Source of the DNA: Rhizobium terrae
GTDB lineage: Bacteria > Pseudomonadota > Alphaproteobacteria > Rhizobiales > Rhizobiaceae
Direction: 5' to 3'
Assembly (NCBI RefSeq): GCF_003425685.1
Contig: NZ_QJKM01000013.1
Coordinates: 1 to 64,000 of the forward strand
Length of the DNA: 64,000 nucleotides
The position numbers and the translations under genes are program-made. The notes below the pieces were generated by a model. The model had not been told where the DNA came from and searched no databases. It saw nothing but the letters and a program-made list of their open reading frames with translations. Below, piece after piece: positions 8,881-18,682 of the stretch (the stretch's first letter is position 1; each line of letters starts with the position of its first letter).

Positions 8881-9951
8881 ATGAGCTCGTCCCGATCCGT
8901 TACAAGCCGCCCGCCCTGGTGGAAACCGGAGAGCCATGCGGACCGCCGGCCCTTTCTCAAGGGCCGCAACGCGGTGCAGACGGCGCTGCGCGGTTTTTTC
9001 GCTGAGCGTGACTTCATCGAGGTAGACACCGCGACCCTCCAGGTCTCTCCCGGCAACGAAACCCACCTGCACGCCTTCGCGACCGAAGCGATCGCGATCG
9101 ACGGCGGGCGAGCACCGCTCTATCTCCACACATCGCCGGAATTCGCAGCCAAAAAGCTGCTCGCGGCCGGCGAACGGCGCATTTTCACCTTCGCGCATGT
9201 CTACCGCAACCGGGAGCGCGGGCCGCTGCATCATCCGGAATTCACCATGCTGGAATGGTACCGGGTCGGCGAGGGTTACGAGCAGCTGATGGCCGACTGC
9301 GCCGACATGCTGGCGCTTGCCGCCGAAACTGCAGGAACGGAACGCTTTTCATTCCGCGGCATGGAGATCGATCCCTTTGCCGAGCCGGAACGCGTGACGC
9401 TTGCCGAGGTGTTCCAGCGTTTCGCGGGTATCGACCTTTTCTCCTCCATCGCGGCGAGCGGCGAGACGGATCGCGACCGGCTGGCAGCCGGCGTTGCCGG
9501 GGCCGGCATGCGCTTTGCCGAGGACGACACCTGGGCAGATCTCTTCAGCAAGGTGCTGGTGGAGAAGATCGAGCCGCATCTGGGGCAAGGCCGGGCAACG
9601 GTCCTCTGCGAATACCCGGTTTCGGAAGCGGCCCTCGCCCGGCCTTCCGCCCGCGATCCTCGTGTCGCAGACCGTTTCGAGCTCTATGCCTGCGGCGTCG
9701 AACTGGCGAATGCCTTCGGCGAACTGACCGATGCCGGCGAACAGCGCCGCCGCTTCGAACACGAGATGGCGGAAAAGGCGCGCATCTACGGCGAGCGCTA
9801 TCCGATCGACGAGGATTTCCTCGACGCCCTCTCAATCATGCCGGAAGCGAGCGGTGCGGCACTCGGTTTCGACCGGCTCGCCATGCTGGCAACCGGCGCC
9901 ACCCGCATCGACCAGGTCATGTGGGCGCCGGTCGCGGAGGTTTTCGCATGA
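8881..9951 (+). CDS. epmA: EF-P lysyl/beta-lysyl ligase (GenX/PoxA/YjeA family)
   Basis: A truncated class II lysyl-tRNA synthetase paralogue that attaches (R)-beta-lysine to Lys34 of EF-P instead of charging tRNA. Its 356 residues match the family and it has no tRNA anticodon-binding domain. The class II catalytic core is clear: SPEFAAKKLLAAGERRIFTF, motif 2 with HHPEFTMLEWYR, and motif 3 GAALGFDRLAML near the C-terminus. An NAFGELTD segment matches lysyl-type enzymes. It starts about 190 bases from the divergent efp and overlaps epmB by ATGA, so the two enzymes are translationally coupled. No EpmC hydroxylase gene is visible here. Confidence 0.95.
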   Translation: MSSSRSVTSRPPWWKPESHADRRPFLKGRNAVQTALRGFFAERDFIEVDTATLQVSPGNETHLHAFATEAIAIDGGRAPLYLHTSPEFAAKKLLAAGERRIFTFAHVYRNRERGPLHHPEFTMLEWYRVGEGYEQLMADCADMLALAAETAGTERFSFRGMEIDPFAEPERVTLAEVFQRFAGIDLFSSIAASGETDRDRLAAGVAGAGMRFAEDDTWADLFSKVLVEKIEPHLGQGRATVLCEYPVSEAALARPSARDPRVADRFELYACGVELANAFGELTDAGEQRRRFEHEMAEKARIYGERYPIDEDFLDALSIMPEASGAALGFDRLAMLATGATRIDQVMWAPVAEVFA

Positions 9952-10994
9952 CCGCCGCTCGCTCCCTGAAGACCCTCGAAGAACTGGCATCCGCCGGGCT
10001 GATCGAAGCGGGCAGGCTTCCCGGCATTCGCGCCGTTGCGGACCGCTATGCCGTCGCCCTGACGCCGACGGTCGTTTCGCTGATCGACCGCGACAAGCCC
10101 GACGACCCGATCGCACGCCAGTTCCTACCCGATCCTGCCGAACTGCTGACGACGCCGGAAGAACGCGCCGACCCGATCGGCGACCATGCGCACAGCCCCG
10201 TCAAAGGCATCGTCCACCGTTATCCCGACCGCGTGCTCCTGAAGGCCGTGCATGTCTGCCCGGTCTATTGCCGCTTCTGCTTCCGCCGCGAAAAGGTCGG
10301 TCCGCAAGGCGACGGGACCTTGGCGCCGGATGAGCTGGCGGCCGCACTGGACTATATCCGGGCGCATTCCGAAATCTGGGAAGTGATCCTTACCGGCGGC
10401 GACCCGCTGGTTCTCTCGCCGCGCCGGCTCGCCGCGATCATGCGTGGCCTCGCCGACATCCCGCATGTGAAGATCATCCGTTTCCACACCCGCGTTCCCG
10501 TGGTCGGTCCCGCCCATGTGGACGATGCATTGATCGCGGCGTTGAAGGAAAGCGGCAAGGTGGTCTATGTGGCGCTGCACGCCAACCACGCCCGCGAACT
10601 GACGAACGAGGCCCGCGCCGCCTGCGCACGGCTGATCGATGCGGGTATCCCGATGATCAGCCAGACCGTGCTGCTCAAGGGTGTCAATGACGATCCGGCC
10701 GTGCTGGGCGACCTGATGAAGGCCTTCGTCGAGACCCGGATCAAGCCCTATTACCTGCATCATCCGGACCTCGCACCGGGCACCGGTCATTTCCGGCTGG
10801 AGATCGCCGAAGGCCAGAAGATCGTCCAGGCCCTGCGAGGCAACATTTCCGGCCTCTGCCAGCCGACCTATGTGCTGGATATTCCGGGCGGGCACGGCAA
10901 GGCGGTGATCGGAGAGAGCGCAGCGCGGCGCGAGGGCGGGTGTTATTCGGTCAGCGATTTCCGTGGCGAGGAACATGAATATCCGCCGCGGTGA
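9948..10994 (+). CDS. epmB: EF-P beta-lysylation protein EpmB (lysine 2,3-aminomutase-like radical SAM)
   Basis: A radical-SAM, PLP-dependent aminomutase that converts alpha-lysine to (R)-beta-lysine for EpmA. It has about 348 residues. The [4Fe-4S]/SAM motif is CPVYCRFC with Cys at about 104, 108 and 111. The PLP lysine is expected in the DIPGGHGK segment near the C-terminus. ILTGGDPL and RFHTRVPVVGP are typical of the KamA/EpmB family. It is shorter than true clostridial lysine 2,3-aminomutases, as expected for EpmB. The start codon ATG overlaps the epmA stop (ATGA). Context next to efp and epmA settles EpmB rather than a catabolic aminomutase. Confidence 0.95.
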   Translation: MTAARSLKTLEELASAGLIEAGRLPGIRAVADRYAVALTPTVVSLIDRDKPDDPIARQFLPDPAELLTTPEERADPIGDHAHSPVKGIVHRYPDRVLLKAVHVCPVYCRFCFRREKVGPQGDGTLAPDELAAALDYIRAHSEIWEVILTGGDPLVLSPRRLAAIMRGLADIPHVKIIRFHTRVPVVGPAHVDDALIAALKESGKVVYVALHANHARELTNEARAACARLIDAGIPMISQTVLLKGVNDDPAVLGDLMKAFVETRIKPYYLHHPDLAPGTGHFRLEIAEGQKIVQALRGNISGLCQPTYVLDIPGGHGKAVIGESAARREGGCYSVSDFRGEEHEYPPR

Positions 10995-11093
10995 GGTTGC
11001 GGCGGCCATTCTCCCCCTTGCACCAAAGGGGATACAACGTGAGCTCGGGTATCCAAGCATTGAGGGATCACTACCCGTCCTGCTTGTGCCTGG

Positions 11094-11226
11094 ATCCTCG
11101 GGTCAAGCCCGAGGATGACGAGTGTATGGAACTGACTGGCGGCAACAGCGACCGTCCCGCTTGCTGACACCATTACTTCAGGCATCCTTGGCACCCCTTC
11201 GTCATTCTCGGGCTTGACCCGAGGAT
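11094..11226. repeat. Inverted pair of rhizobial palindromic elements
   Basis: ATCCTCGGG-TCAAG-CCCGAGGAT at 11094-11116 is mirrored by ATTCTCGGG-CTTGA-CCCGAGGAT at 11204-11226 in opposite orientation, about 88 bases apart. Each copy is a hairpin by itself and the pair can form a larger one. This sequence type is common between genes in Rhizobium, Sinorhizobium and Agrobacterium genomes, as I recall. Confidence 0.75.
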
Positions 11227-11370
11227 AAAGATACGGAGGACTGTAAGCCTTCGCACGGGACGCGCTCAGGCCTGCGTCGTTGAAATCAATTGCATTGATT
11301 TCCGCCCTTCGGCCAACACTCCGCAGCCCCGCGCAGTTTCCTGCCGTGGTTTTGTCAAAGATCGGAGAGC

Positions 11371-11425
11371 CCACACGAATGCGGAACCTCATTTAGTTTA
11401 TATGTGTGGCTCCGCATTCGCGTGG
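11371..11425. other. 18-bp imperfect stem-loop at the end of a structured block
   Basis: CCACACGAATGCGGAACC (11371-11388) pairs with GGCTCCGCATTCGCGTGG (11408-11425) with two non-Watson-Crick positions and a 19-base AT-rich loop. It is far stronger than chance. There is no T-run at either side, so it is not a standard terminator. It may be an element end or part of a structured RNA extending to about 11700. Confidence 0.5.
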
Positions 11426-11700
11426 CCTTCGGCGTTTTCTCGGGACTTCCGGTCCCTACAGGTGATCACCTCGCCTCGCTGCGTAGTCTTCTCAGACCAC
11501 TTGCACGGCTCAACCGAACCCGGCCCGGCGGTCAGGGGGAGGCTTGATAGGGAAAAGTGTCTTGCAACCCCTCTCCCATGGCTTTCACCTCCCTGGCCTT
11601 TCCTGCACGTTACAGGTCCGACCAGGGCGCCGGCCCCCGCCTGCCCGCGAACGTCTCGCGAAACACTCCGGCGACGGAAGCGAGGCAATTGTAGGCACAG
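11426..11700 (-). other. Hairpin-rich block, possible structured RNA (unidentified)
   Basis: Read on the minus strand, this block has a run of short perfect hairpins close together: GTCT-GAGA-AGAC, the palindrome AGGTGATCACCT, and GGGAC-CGGAA-GTCCC. It then meets the 18-bp stem-loop. It does not match my recollection of tmRNA, RNase P RNA, 6S RNA or SRP RNA. A 96-codon open frame covers it but is rich in Arg, Gly and Ser with no recognisable fold. Strand and boundaries are guesses. Confidence 0.25.
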
Positions 11701-11915
11701 GTCCGGGAGACGGGGAAAGCGGGGATGAAATATCGCACGCCGCCGACCTTTCCGCTTGCGGAAGAGAAAATAAATTAGCAGCTTACTGAAAAGACAGGTG
11801 CCTGAATTTTAAAGCGGGGGGTTAAAACGTCCCCCTTGCCTGCCACTCGATTATACTGAGGTGTTCATCGACAATCGACTGCCCCGACCACGCCGAACAG
11901 CTTCGGATACCACTC

Positions 11916-12008
11916 CTAAAGCACGTCGCGATCTTGTTCGCTTGCCGCGCTTCAGATTCTTACGCGTGTCGTTGTCGCACAACCGCTGCACACTTTTGCG
12001 CGACATGT
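11916..12008. repeat. Rhizobial intergenic mosaic/palindromic repeat
   Basis: The outer ends are complementary (AAAGCACGTCGCG against GCGCGACATGTTT). The inner part carries GTGTCGTTGTCGCACAACCG and CACTTTTGCGCGACATG, which I recognise as a widespread rhizobial intergenic repeat. It sits between the AraC gene end and the structured block and is probably non-coding. Confidence 0.6.
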
Positions 12009-12093
12009 TTTCTGACATCAAGCGACATCAAGATGTCGGAATTCCGGTCTCCCCCACCAGGCGGAGAGAGCGCACCCACGAGACCGCTTGTCC

Positions 12094-12984
12094 CTACGCC
12101 GCCACCGCCCTCAGGGCCGTCACGTCCCGCCGCGGCGGGGTGCCGAACATGCGGGTGTATTCGCGGCTGAATTGGGAGGCGCTTTCGTAACCGACGCGGA
12201 AGGCCGCGGTTTCCACATTCGCCGCCTCCGCCACCATCAGCCGGCGCGCTTCGAGCAGACGCAAGTGCTTCTGGTACTGCAGCGGCGTCATCTGGGTGAT
12301 CGCCTTGAATTTGCGATGGAAGGCAGACGGGCTCATGCCGGCCTTTTCGGCAAGATCCTCGATCCGCATCGGTTCGGAAAAGCGATCGCGCAGGCCATGG
12401 ATGACGCTGACGATCCGGTGCGAATGGTCGTTGCCGAGCGTCATGAGCGCCACTTCGCCGCCGTTCGGGCCGGTCAGCAGCCAGTAGCAGATTTCACGCA
12501 TGATCGATGGATAAAGCACGGGGATGGCCGCCGGCGTCTTGAGAAGGCGCACCATCCGCAAGGCGCAATCGGCGAGCGGCCCGTCGAAATTGCTGACGAA
12601 GACACCGAATGATACGTCGCCGGCCGCCCGCGGCGGATGGGGCAGGGTTTGCAGAACCTCCTGCATGATGCCGAGATCGAATTCGATGATCAGGCCCAGA
12701 TACGGCTCTTCCGGGCTCGCCTCCGCCACACGGCCGAAGGCCGGCATCTCGACGCTGATGACCAATGCTTCACCGGCGCGGTAGTCCACATGGCGGTCGC
12801 CGAACACCGCCCATTTCGCGCCCTGCAGCACGATGCAGAGCGCGGGCTTGAAGATCAGGTGATCCGGCCGCTTCTCGTGATCGGCACGCAAGATGGTCAG
12901 CCCGTCGATCGCCGTCCGAAAGGGGCTTTCTCCTTCTTGCGCATCCGTGAACGTCCTGACCGCATCCAGAAGAACCCGAGACAA
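12094..12984 (-). CDS. AraC-family transcriptional regulator
   Basis: A DNA-binding regulator of 296 residues. The N-terminal half (about 20-180) is the AraC_N type cupin-like domain, with FKPALCIVLQGAKWAVFGDR and YRAGEALVISVEMPAFGRV. The C-terminal 100 residues hold two helix-turn-helix motifs: MRIEDLAEKAGMSPSAFHRK, then the second with VETAAFRVGYESASQFSREY. It ends with FGTPPRRDV. Members of this subfamily often sit beside an oxidoreductase gene and control it. Here an SDR gene is divergent, about 140 bases away, so that is the likely target. The effector is unknown. Confidence 0.92.
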   Translation of the reverse strand: MSRVLLDAVRTFTDAQEGESPFRTAIDGLTILRADHEKRPDHLIFKPALCIVLQGAKWAVFGDRHVDYRAGEALVISVEMPAFGRVAEASPEEPYLGLIIEFDLGIMQEVLQTLPHPPRAAGDVSFGVFVSNFDGPLADCALRMVRLLKTPAAIPVLYPSIMREICYWLLTGPNGGEVALMTLGNDHSHRIVSVIHGLRDRFSEPMRIEDLAEKAGMSPSAFHRKFKAITQMTPLQYQKHLRLLEARRLMVAEAANVETAAFRVGYESASQFSREYTRMFGTPPRRDVTALRAVAA

Positions 12985-13122
12985 TGCCGTACCTCTCCAT
13001 CGCTGAAAGCCGAAGGTAGGCGTTCAAGCAGGATTAGGCAAGAAGTGAGAGAGTTCCGGCATTCAGACAAATCCGCTTTGAGGGATAGTTTCCGCCCATT
13101 CAATCCCAGAAAGGAGTTTGTC

Positions 13123-13902
13123 ATGACCAGCGAAATCTACACGAAATCCAGCCGGAAGATCGCGATCCTCACCGGCGGCAGCCGCGGTCTCGGCCGCAAT
13201 ACGGTGATCAACCTCGCAAAGCGCGGTACCGACGTGATCTTTACCTACAACTCCAATCAGGCAGAAGCGGCAAATGTCGTCGCGGCTGTCGAGGCGCTTG
13301 GCCGCAAGGCGATCGCCTTGCAGCTGGACACCGGCAACATCCCGACCTTCGATGTATTCATTGCCCGCGTCCGCGAGGCCCTGACAGAGCTCGGCGCCGA
13401 AAAATTCGACTTCCTCGTCAACAATGCCGGCACTTCGCATCACGGTGCCTTCGAGGAAACGACGGAAGCGGAGCTGGACGGCCTCTTCAACGTCCATTTC
13501 AAGGGCGTTTTCTTCCTGACCCAGAAGCTGCTGCCGCTGATCAACTATGGCGGCCGGATCGTCAACATCTCCACCGGGCTTACCCGCATCACCGTGCCCG
13601 GCAGCGGCGCCTATGCATCGATGAAGGGAGCAATCGAAGTGCTGACCCGTTATCTCGCCAAGGAGCTGGGGGCTCGCGGCATCGCGGTCAACGCCGTTGC
13701 GCCGGGCGCCATCGCCACGGACTTCAGCGGCGGCATGGTGCGCGACAACCCGGAACTCAACAGGTGGGTTTCCGAAATGACCGCGCTCGGCCGCGTCGGC
13801 GAACCCGACGATATCGGACCGATGATCGCCGCGCTGCTTTCCGAGGAAAACCGCTGGGTCAATGCCCAGCGCATCGAGGTTTCGGGCGGGATGGCCATCT
13901 GA
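13123..13902 (+). CDS. Short-chain dehydrogenase/reductase (SDR), classical type
   Basis: An NAD(P)-dependent oxidoreductase of 259 residues. It shows the Rossmann motif TGGSRGLG at residues 17-24, NNAG in FLVNNAGTSHHG, the catalytic Ser in VNISTGLT, YASMK (Tyr about 164, Lys about 168), and the closing AVAPGAIATDF and VSGGMAI segments. Arg/Asn residues after strand 2 (YNSNQAEA) suggest an NADPH preference, but this is weak. AAGGAG lies 6 bases before ATG. The gene diverges from the AraC regulator, its probable controller. Substrate cannot be told. Confidence 0.93.
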   Translation: MTSEIYTKSSRKIAILTGGSRGLGRNTVINLAKRGTDVIFTYNSNQAEAANVVAAVEALGRKAIALQLDTGNIPTFDVFIARVREALTELGAEKFDFLVNNAGTSHHGAFEETTEAELDGLFNVHFKGVFFLTQKLLPLINYGGRIVNISTGLTRITVPGSGAYASMKGAIEVLTRYLAKELGARGIAVNAVAPGAIATDFSGGMVRDNPELNRWVSEMTALGRVGEPDDIGPMIAALLSEENRWVNAQRIEVSGGMAI

Positions 13903-13919
13903 GGTTCGAGGAGGCATCA

Positions 13920-13978
13920 GCCCCTCATCCGCCTGCGTCCTGCCGACCCTTCTCCCCGTTTTGACGGAGAGAAGGGTC
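13920..13978. repeat. Rhizobial palindromic repeat, possible terminator
   Basis: CCCCTCATCCGCC is followed by a hairpin whose arms are GACCCTTCTC and GAGAAGGGTC. This is the common rhizobial layout of a CCTCATCC lead and a CTTCTCCCCG stem. It lies between two convergent genes (SDR and thiC) and may stop transcription from both, although no clear T-run follows. A related copy occurs inside the GH2 gene. Confidence 0.6.
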
Positions 13979-14046
13979 AAGCCGCAAGCTCCCGGTCCCT
14001 CTCCCGCGCGCGGGGGCTAGGGCGAGGACAACAGGAAGTACGGAAG

Positions 14047-15858
<1,812 letters not shown>

Positions 15859-15914
15859 GGTTCGAGGCTCCAAGGTTTGACGTTTGGAGACCCAGTTCCA
15901 GTGTTGGAATGATG

Positions 15915-15963
15915 AAAAAACGCCGATGGGCTTCGGGCAGAATCTGCCCCGATGCCGTCAGCG
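15915..15963 (-). terminator. Riboswitch-controlled terminator before thiC
   Basis: In the minus-strand transcript the arms CGCTGA and TCGGCG enclose an inner GGGCAG-ATT-CTGCCC hairpin, followed directly by six U. It sits between the TPP aptamer and the thiC start, the position expected for a transcription-termination expression platform. Confidence 0.75.
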
Positions 15964-15978
15964 CTCGCACCGTCCCTA

Positions 15979-16080
15979 CGCCAGTATGAACTGGATCAGG
16001 TTCAACGGGTCACTGCGCCGCGTCGACCAAGGCCGGATCGCCCAGCAGTATCTCAGCCCCTTGCCGGGACCCCCCTGGTG
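15979..16080 (-). promoter_or_regulatory. TPP (THI-box) riboswitch of thiC
   Basis: The reverse complement contains the THI-box core: GGGGTCCCGGCAAGGGGCTG, AGATAC, and later ACCCGTTGAACCTGATCCAG with TTCATACTGGCG. These are the conserved J2-4, P3 and P4/P5 aptamer parts that bind thiamine pyrophosphate. A terminator hairpin follows before thiC. Confidence 0.95.
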
Positions 16081-16267
16081 AATGCACGCATCAGAAACCC
16101 GCGGGACTTTCCTGTCAAGCCGCTTCCGCCGCATGGGGATCGATCGAATTTTACGGAATCCCGCAGCCCTAACTTCATCACGTTCCTTTCCGGAATCTTA
16201 TGCTTTCCGCCCTAATGAATGTTTCAGCGATGAACGCTTGAGTTCCAAATAATCGGGAGATGTCGAG

Positions 16268-16519
16268 ATGAACGAGACCATTCGCGAACTGCTGGCACGG
16301 GTTGGCGGCCTTCCGGTTGCCGTGACAACGCTTGAGGACGGCGCCGACCTCTACGCGGCCGGACTTTCTTCCTTCGCATCCGTGCAGCTCATGCTGGGTC
16401 TCGAAGAGGCCTTCGACATCGAGTTTCCGGACGCCTTGCTGAACCGCAGGTCCTTCGCCAGCATCACGGCGATCGAAGAGACGGTGTCGCAGATCCTGAA
16501 GGCTCGCGAGGCCGCCTGA
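16268..16519 (+). CDS. Acyl carrier protein dedicated to the aminoacyl:carrier protein ligase
   Basis: A small carrier protein, 83 residues, that should receive an amino acid on its phosphopantetheine arm. The modification site is in DLYAAGLSSFASVQLMLGLE. Alignment to the usual GLDSL motif makes Ser35 the attachment point. The flanking helices match a four-helix ACP fold and the third helix includes FDIEFPDALL. It sits immediately before an acyl-CoA-dehydrogenase-like gene (1-base gap) and an aminoacyl:carrier protein ligase gene. That gene set was described by Mocibob and colleagues for Agrobacterium and Bradyrhizobium. A fatty-acid ACP is unlikely because of the context and the GLSS variant. 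Confidence 0.9.
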   Translation: MNETIRELLARVGGLPVAVTTLEDGADLYAAGLSSFASVQLMLGLEEAFDIEFPDALLNRRSFASITAIEETVSQILKAREAA

Positions 16520-16520
16520 G

Positions 16521-17714
16521 ATGAGCCTCCCCGCTTTCGCCACCGACATGACCCTCGGCGCCCGCGCCCACCGCGTGGCGGCCGTCGCCGGAGAATTCGC
16601 CGATCGCGTCGACCGGGAAGGCCGCTTCCCGAAGGAAGCGGTCGACGCCATGAAGGCCGAACGTCTGCTCGGCCTCCAGATCCCTATCGCATTCGGCGGG
16701 GAAGGCGCCTCGATGACCGAGCTTGCCGAGATCTGCTCCATTCTGGGACAGGCCTGCGCGTCGAGCGCCATGGTCTTCGCCATGCATCAGATCAAGGTGT
16801 CGAGCCTCGTCGAGCACGGCAGCGAAAGCGCCTGGCACATGGATTTCATGCGCGAACTGGCCGCCCGCCAGCTGCTCGTCGCATCGGCGACGACGGAAGC
16901 GGGCATCGGCGGCAATATGCGCAACTCGATCTGCGCGATCGAGATCGCCAAGGGGGCAGAAGGCGATATCTGCCGGCTGACCAAGGACGCCACGGTGATT
17001 TCCTACGGCCTCCACGGCGATGCCATCATGGTAACGTCCCGCTCCCATGAAAACGCCGCCCCGAGCGATCAGGTGATGACCGTCTTCAGGCGCGGCCAGT
17101 ACACGCTCGAAAAGACCGTCGACTGGGATACGCTCGGCATGCGCGGCACCTGCTCGGATGGGTTCCTCTTCAAGGGCGAAGCGCCGGCCGCCCAGATCTT
17201 CCCGAAGCCGTTCGCCGAAATCGCCGCGCAGTCGATGCTCGCGACGTCGCATCTTCTCTGGAGCGCGGTCTGGTACGGCATCGCCGCCGACGCGGTGCTG
17301 CGGGCGCAGGCCTTCGTTCGCGCCGCCGCCCGCAAGGCCGGCGGCACCCAGCCGCCCGGCGCGACGCGGCTCGCCGAAGCCTCGAACCTGCTGCAGCTGC
17401 TCAAGGCCAATATCATTGCCGGCCTGAAGGTCTATGCGGACGCCAAGGCGGATCCGGATCAGCTGTCGTCCATGGCCTTCTCGATCGCCATGAACAACGT
17501 CAAGCTCGCCTCGTCCGAAACGATCCTCACCATCATCAACCAGGCGATGATCATCTGCGGCATCATGGGGTACAAGAACGGCACGCCCTACAGCCTCGGC
17601 CGGCACCTGCGCGACGCGCATTCCGCCCAGCTGATGATCTCCAACGACCGCATTCTCGGCAACACGTCGACCATGCTGCTCGTGCAGAAACCGGACACCA
17701 GCCTCATCGGCTGA
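16521..17714 (+). CDS. Acyl-CoA dehydrogenase-like flavoprotein of the aminoacyl-carrier cluster
   Basis: A predicted FAD enzyme of 397 residues with the acyl-CoA dehydrogenase fold. It has an N-terminal helical domain (ELAEICSILGQACASSAMVF), a central beta domain with the FAD-facing LLVASATTEAGIGGN strand and DWDTLGMRGTCSDGF, and a C-terminal helical bundle with NQAMIICGIMGY and LGRHLRDAHSAQLM. Substrate is probably not a CoA ester: it lies between a carrier protein and the ligase that loads it, so dehydrogenation of an aminoacyl-carrier thioester is a reasonable inference (as in prolyl-carrier oxidases). I could not confirm the catalytic glutamate from sequence alone. It may also act in a later step. 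Confidence 0.87.
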   Translation: MSLPAFATDMTLGARAHRVAAVAGEFADRVDREGRFPKEAVDAMKAERLLGLQIPIAFGGEGASMTELAEICSILGQACASSAMVFAMHQIKVSSLVEHGSESAWHMDFMRELAARQLLVASATTEAGIGGNMRNSICAIEIAKGAEGDICRLTKDATVISYGLHGDAIMVTSRSHENAAPSDQVMTVFRRGQYTLEKTVDWDTLGMRGTCSDGFLFKGEAPAAQIFPKPFAEIAAQSMLATSHLLWSAVWYGIAADAVLRAQAFVRAAARKAGGTQPPGATRLAEASNLLQLLKANIIAGLKVYADAKADPDQLSSMAFSIAMNNVKLASSETILTIINQAMIICGIMGYKNGTPYSLGRHLRDAHSAQLMISNDRILGNTSTMLLVQKPDTSLIG

Positions 17715-17766
17715 CGCCCACCCCTTCAAGTAATTGCCCGTCAAATGAATTGAATGAGGTGAAGCC

Positions 17767-18678
17767 ATGGACATGCAAGTTTCCTTTCTCGACCGCCTGT
17801 TTGACGCAGGCCTTCTGATCGACACCGGCGTCGACGGCCTTTATGGCCGCAGCGGCCAGTTCGAGGACGTGATCGCCGCCTTCGAGCGGCTGATCGATAG
17901 GACAGGCGGCGCCGACGGCGCGGAAGCGATGCGCTTTCCGCCGGGCATGAACCGCGCCTTCTTCGAGCAGAGCGGCTACATGAAGAGCTTCCCGCAGCTC
18001 GCCGGCACCGTGCATTCCTTCTGCGGCAACGAGCTCGACCACATGAGCCTCCTGAAGTGCATGGAAGTGGGCGAGGAGGACTGGACCAAGGGCCAGGAAG
18101 CGACCGATATCGTGCTGACGCCGGCCGCCTGCTACCCGCTCTATCCGACGGTGGCGCGCCGCGGCAACCTGCCGAAGTCCGGCGGCCTCTTCGACCTGCA
18201 GAGCTACTGCTTCCGCCATGAACCGTCCAAGGATCCCGCCCGCCAGCAGCTCTTCCGCATGCGCGAATATGTCTGCATGGGCACCGAACAGCATGTCACG
18301 GATTTCCGCCAGCGCTGGATGGACCGGGGCGTCGAGATGATGAAGTCGGTCGGCCTCGACGTGACGATCGACGTGGCCAACGATCCGTTCTTCGGCCGTG
18401 CGGGAAAAATGCTGGTGAACAACCAGCGCGACCAGAACTTGAAGTTCGAGCTCCTGATCCCGATCACCTCGGCCGCCAAGCCGACCGCCTGCATGAGCTT
18501 CAACTATCATCAGGACTCGTTCGGTCTGAAATGGGGCCTGAACCTCGAAGACGGTTCGGTGGCCCATACCGCCTGCGTCGGCTTCGGCCTGGAGCGCATC
18601 GCGCTGGCGCTCTTCCACACCCATGGTCTCGACGTCAAGGAGTGGCCGGAACACGTCCGCGCCACGCTCTGGGGTTAA
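17767..18678 (+). CDS. Amino acid:[carrier protein] ligase (atypical seryl-tRNA synthetase homologue)
   Basis: A class II aminoacyl-tRNA-synthetase-like enzyme that activates a small amino acid (glycine or alanine in studied homologues) with ATP and loads it on a carrier protein, not tRNA. Its 303 residues cover only the catalytic core and lack the tRNA-binding arm of seryl-tRNA synthetase. The zinc site of methanogenic-type SerRS appears conserved: Cys122 (AACYPLYP), Glu152 (FRHEPS) and Cys270 (HTACVGFGLERI, which is also motif 3). FRMREYVCMGTEQHV resembles motif 2. Preceding genes encode the carrier and a flavoenzyme, as in Agrobacterium Atu2573-type loci (Mocibob et al.). The final product is unknown. 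Confidence 0.93.
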   Translation: MDMQVSFLDRLFDAGLLIDTGVDGLYGRSGQFEDVIAAFERLIDRTGGADGAEAMRFPPGMNRAFFEQSGYMKSFPQLAGTVHSFCGNELDHMSLLKCMEVGEEDWTKGQEATDIVLTPAACYPLYPTVARRGNLPKSGGLFDLQSYCFRHEPSKDPARQQLFRMREYVCMGTEQHVTDFRQRWMDRGVEMMKSVGLDVTIDVANDPFFGRAGKMLVNNQRDQNLKFELLIPITSAAKPTACMSFNYHQDSFGLKWGLNLEDGSVAHTACVGFGLERIALALFHTHGLDVKEWPEHVRATLWG

Positions 18679-18682
18679 GCTC

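Larger units (their letters stand above)
10995..12093. other. 1.1-kb stretch without a supported protein gene; repeats and hairpins
   Basis: Short open frames exist on both strands, but none looks like a protein. One minus-strand frame translates the palindromic repeat as LVILGLDPRI, a familiar rhizobial false gene. The region holds two inverted copies of an ATCCTCGGG palindrome, a perfect GAAATCAAT/ATTGATTTC hairpin (11282-11302), an 18-bp stem-loop (11371-11425), a compact hairpin-rich block to about 11700, and a rhizobial repeat at 11916-12008. About 11700-11900 is lower in GC and otherwise featureless. Confidence 0.6.

Noticed and set aside
9948..10994. Catabolic lysine 2,3-aminomutase
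   Set aside because: The size is EpmB-like and the gene is coupled to epmA beside efp, which fits EF-P modification better.
10943..11392. Minus-strand frame of 149 codons containing LVILGLDPRI
   Set aside because: It translates the palindromic repeat, a frequent false gene in rhizobial genomes.
11398..11688. Minus-strand frame of 96 codons
   Set aside because: Covers the hairpin-rich block, ends inside the stem-loop and has no protein-like pattern. A structured RNA or element is more likely.
17767..18678. Seryl-tRNA synthetase
   Set aside because: It has only the catalytic core, lacks the N-terminal tRNA-binding arm, and sits with a carrier protein gene.
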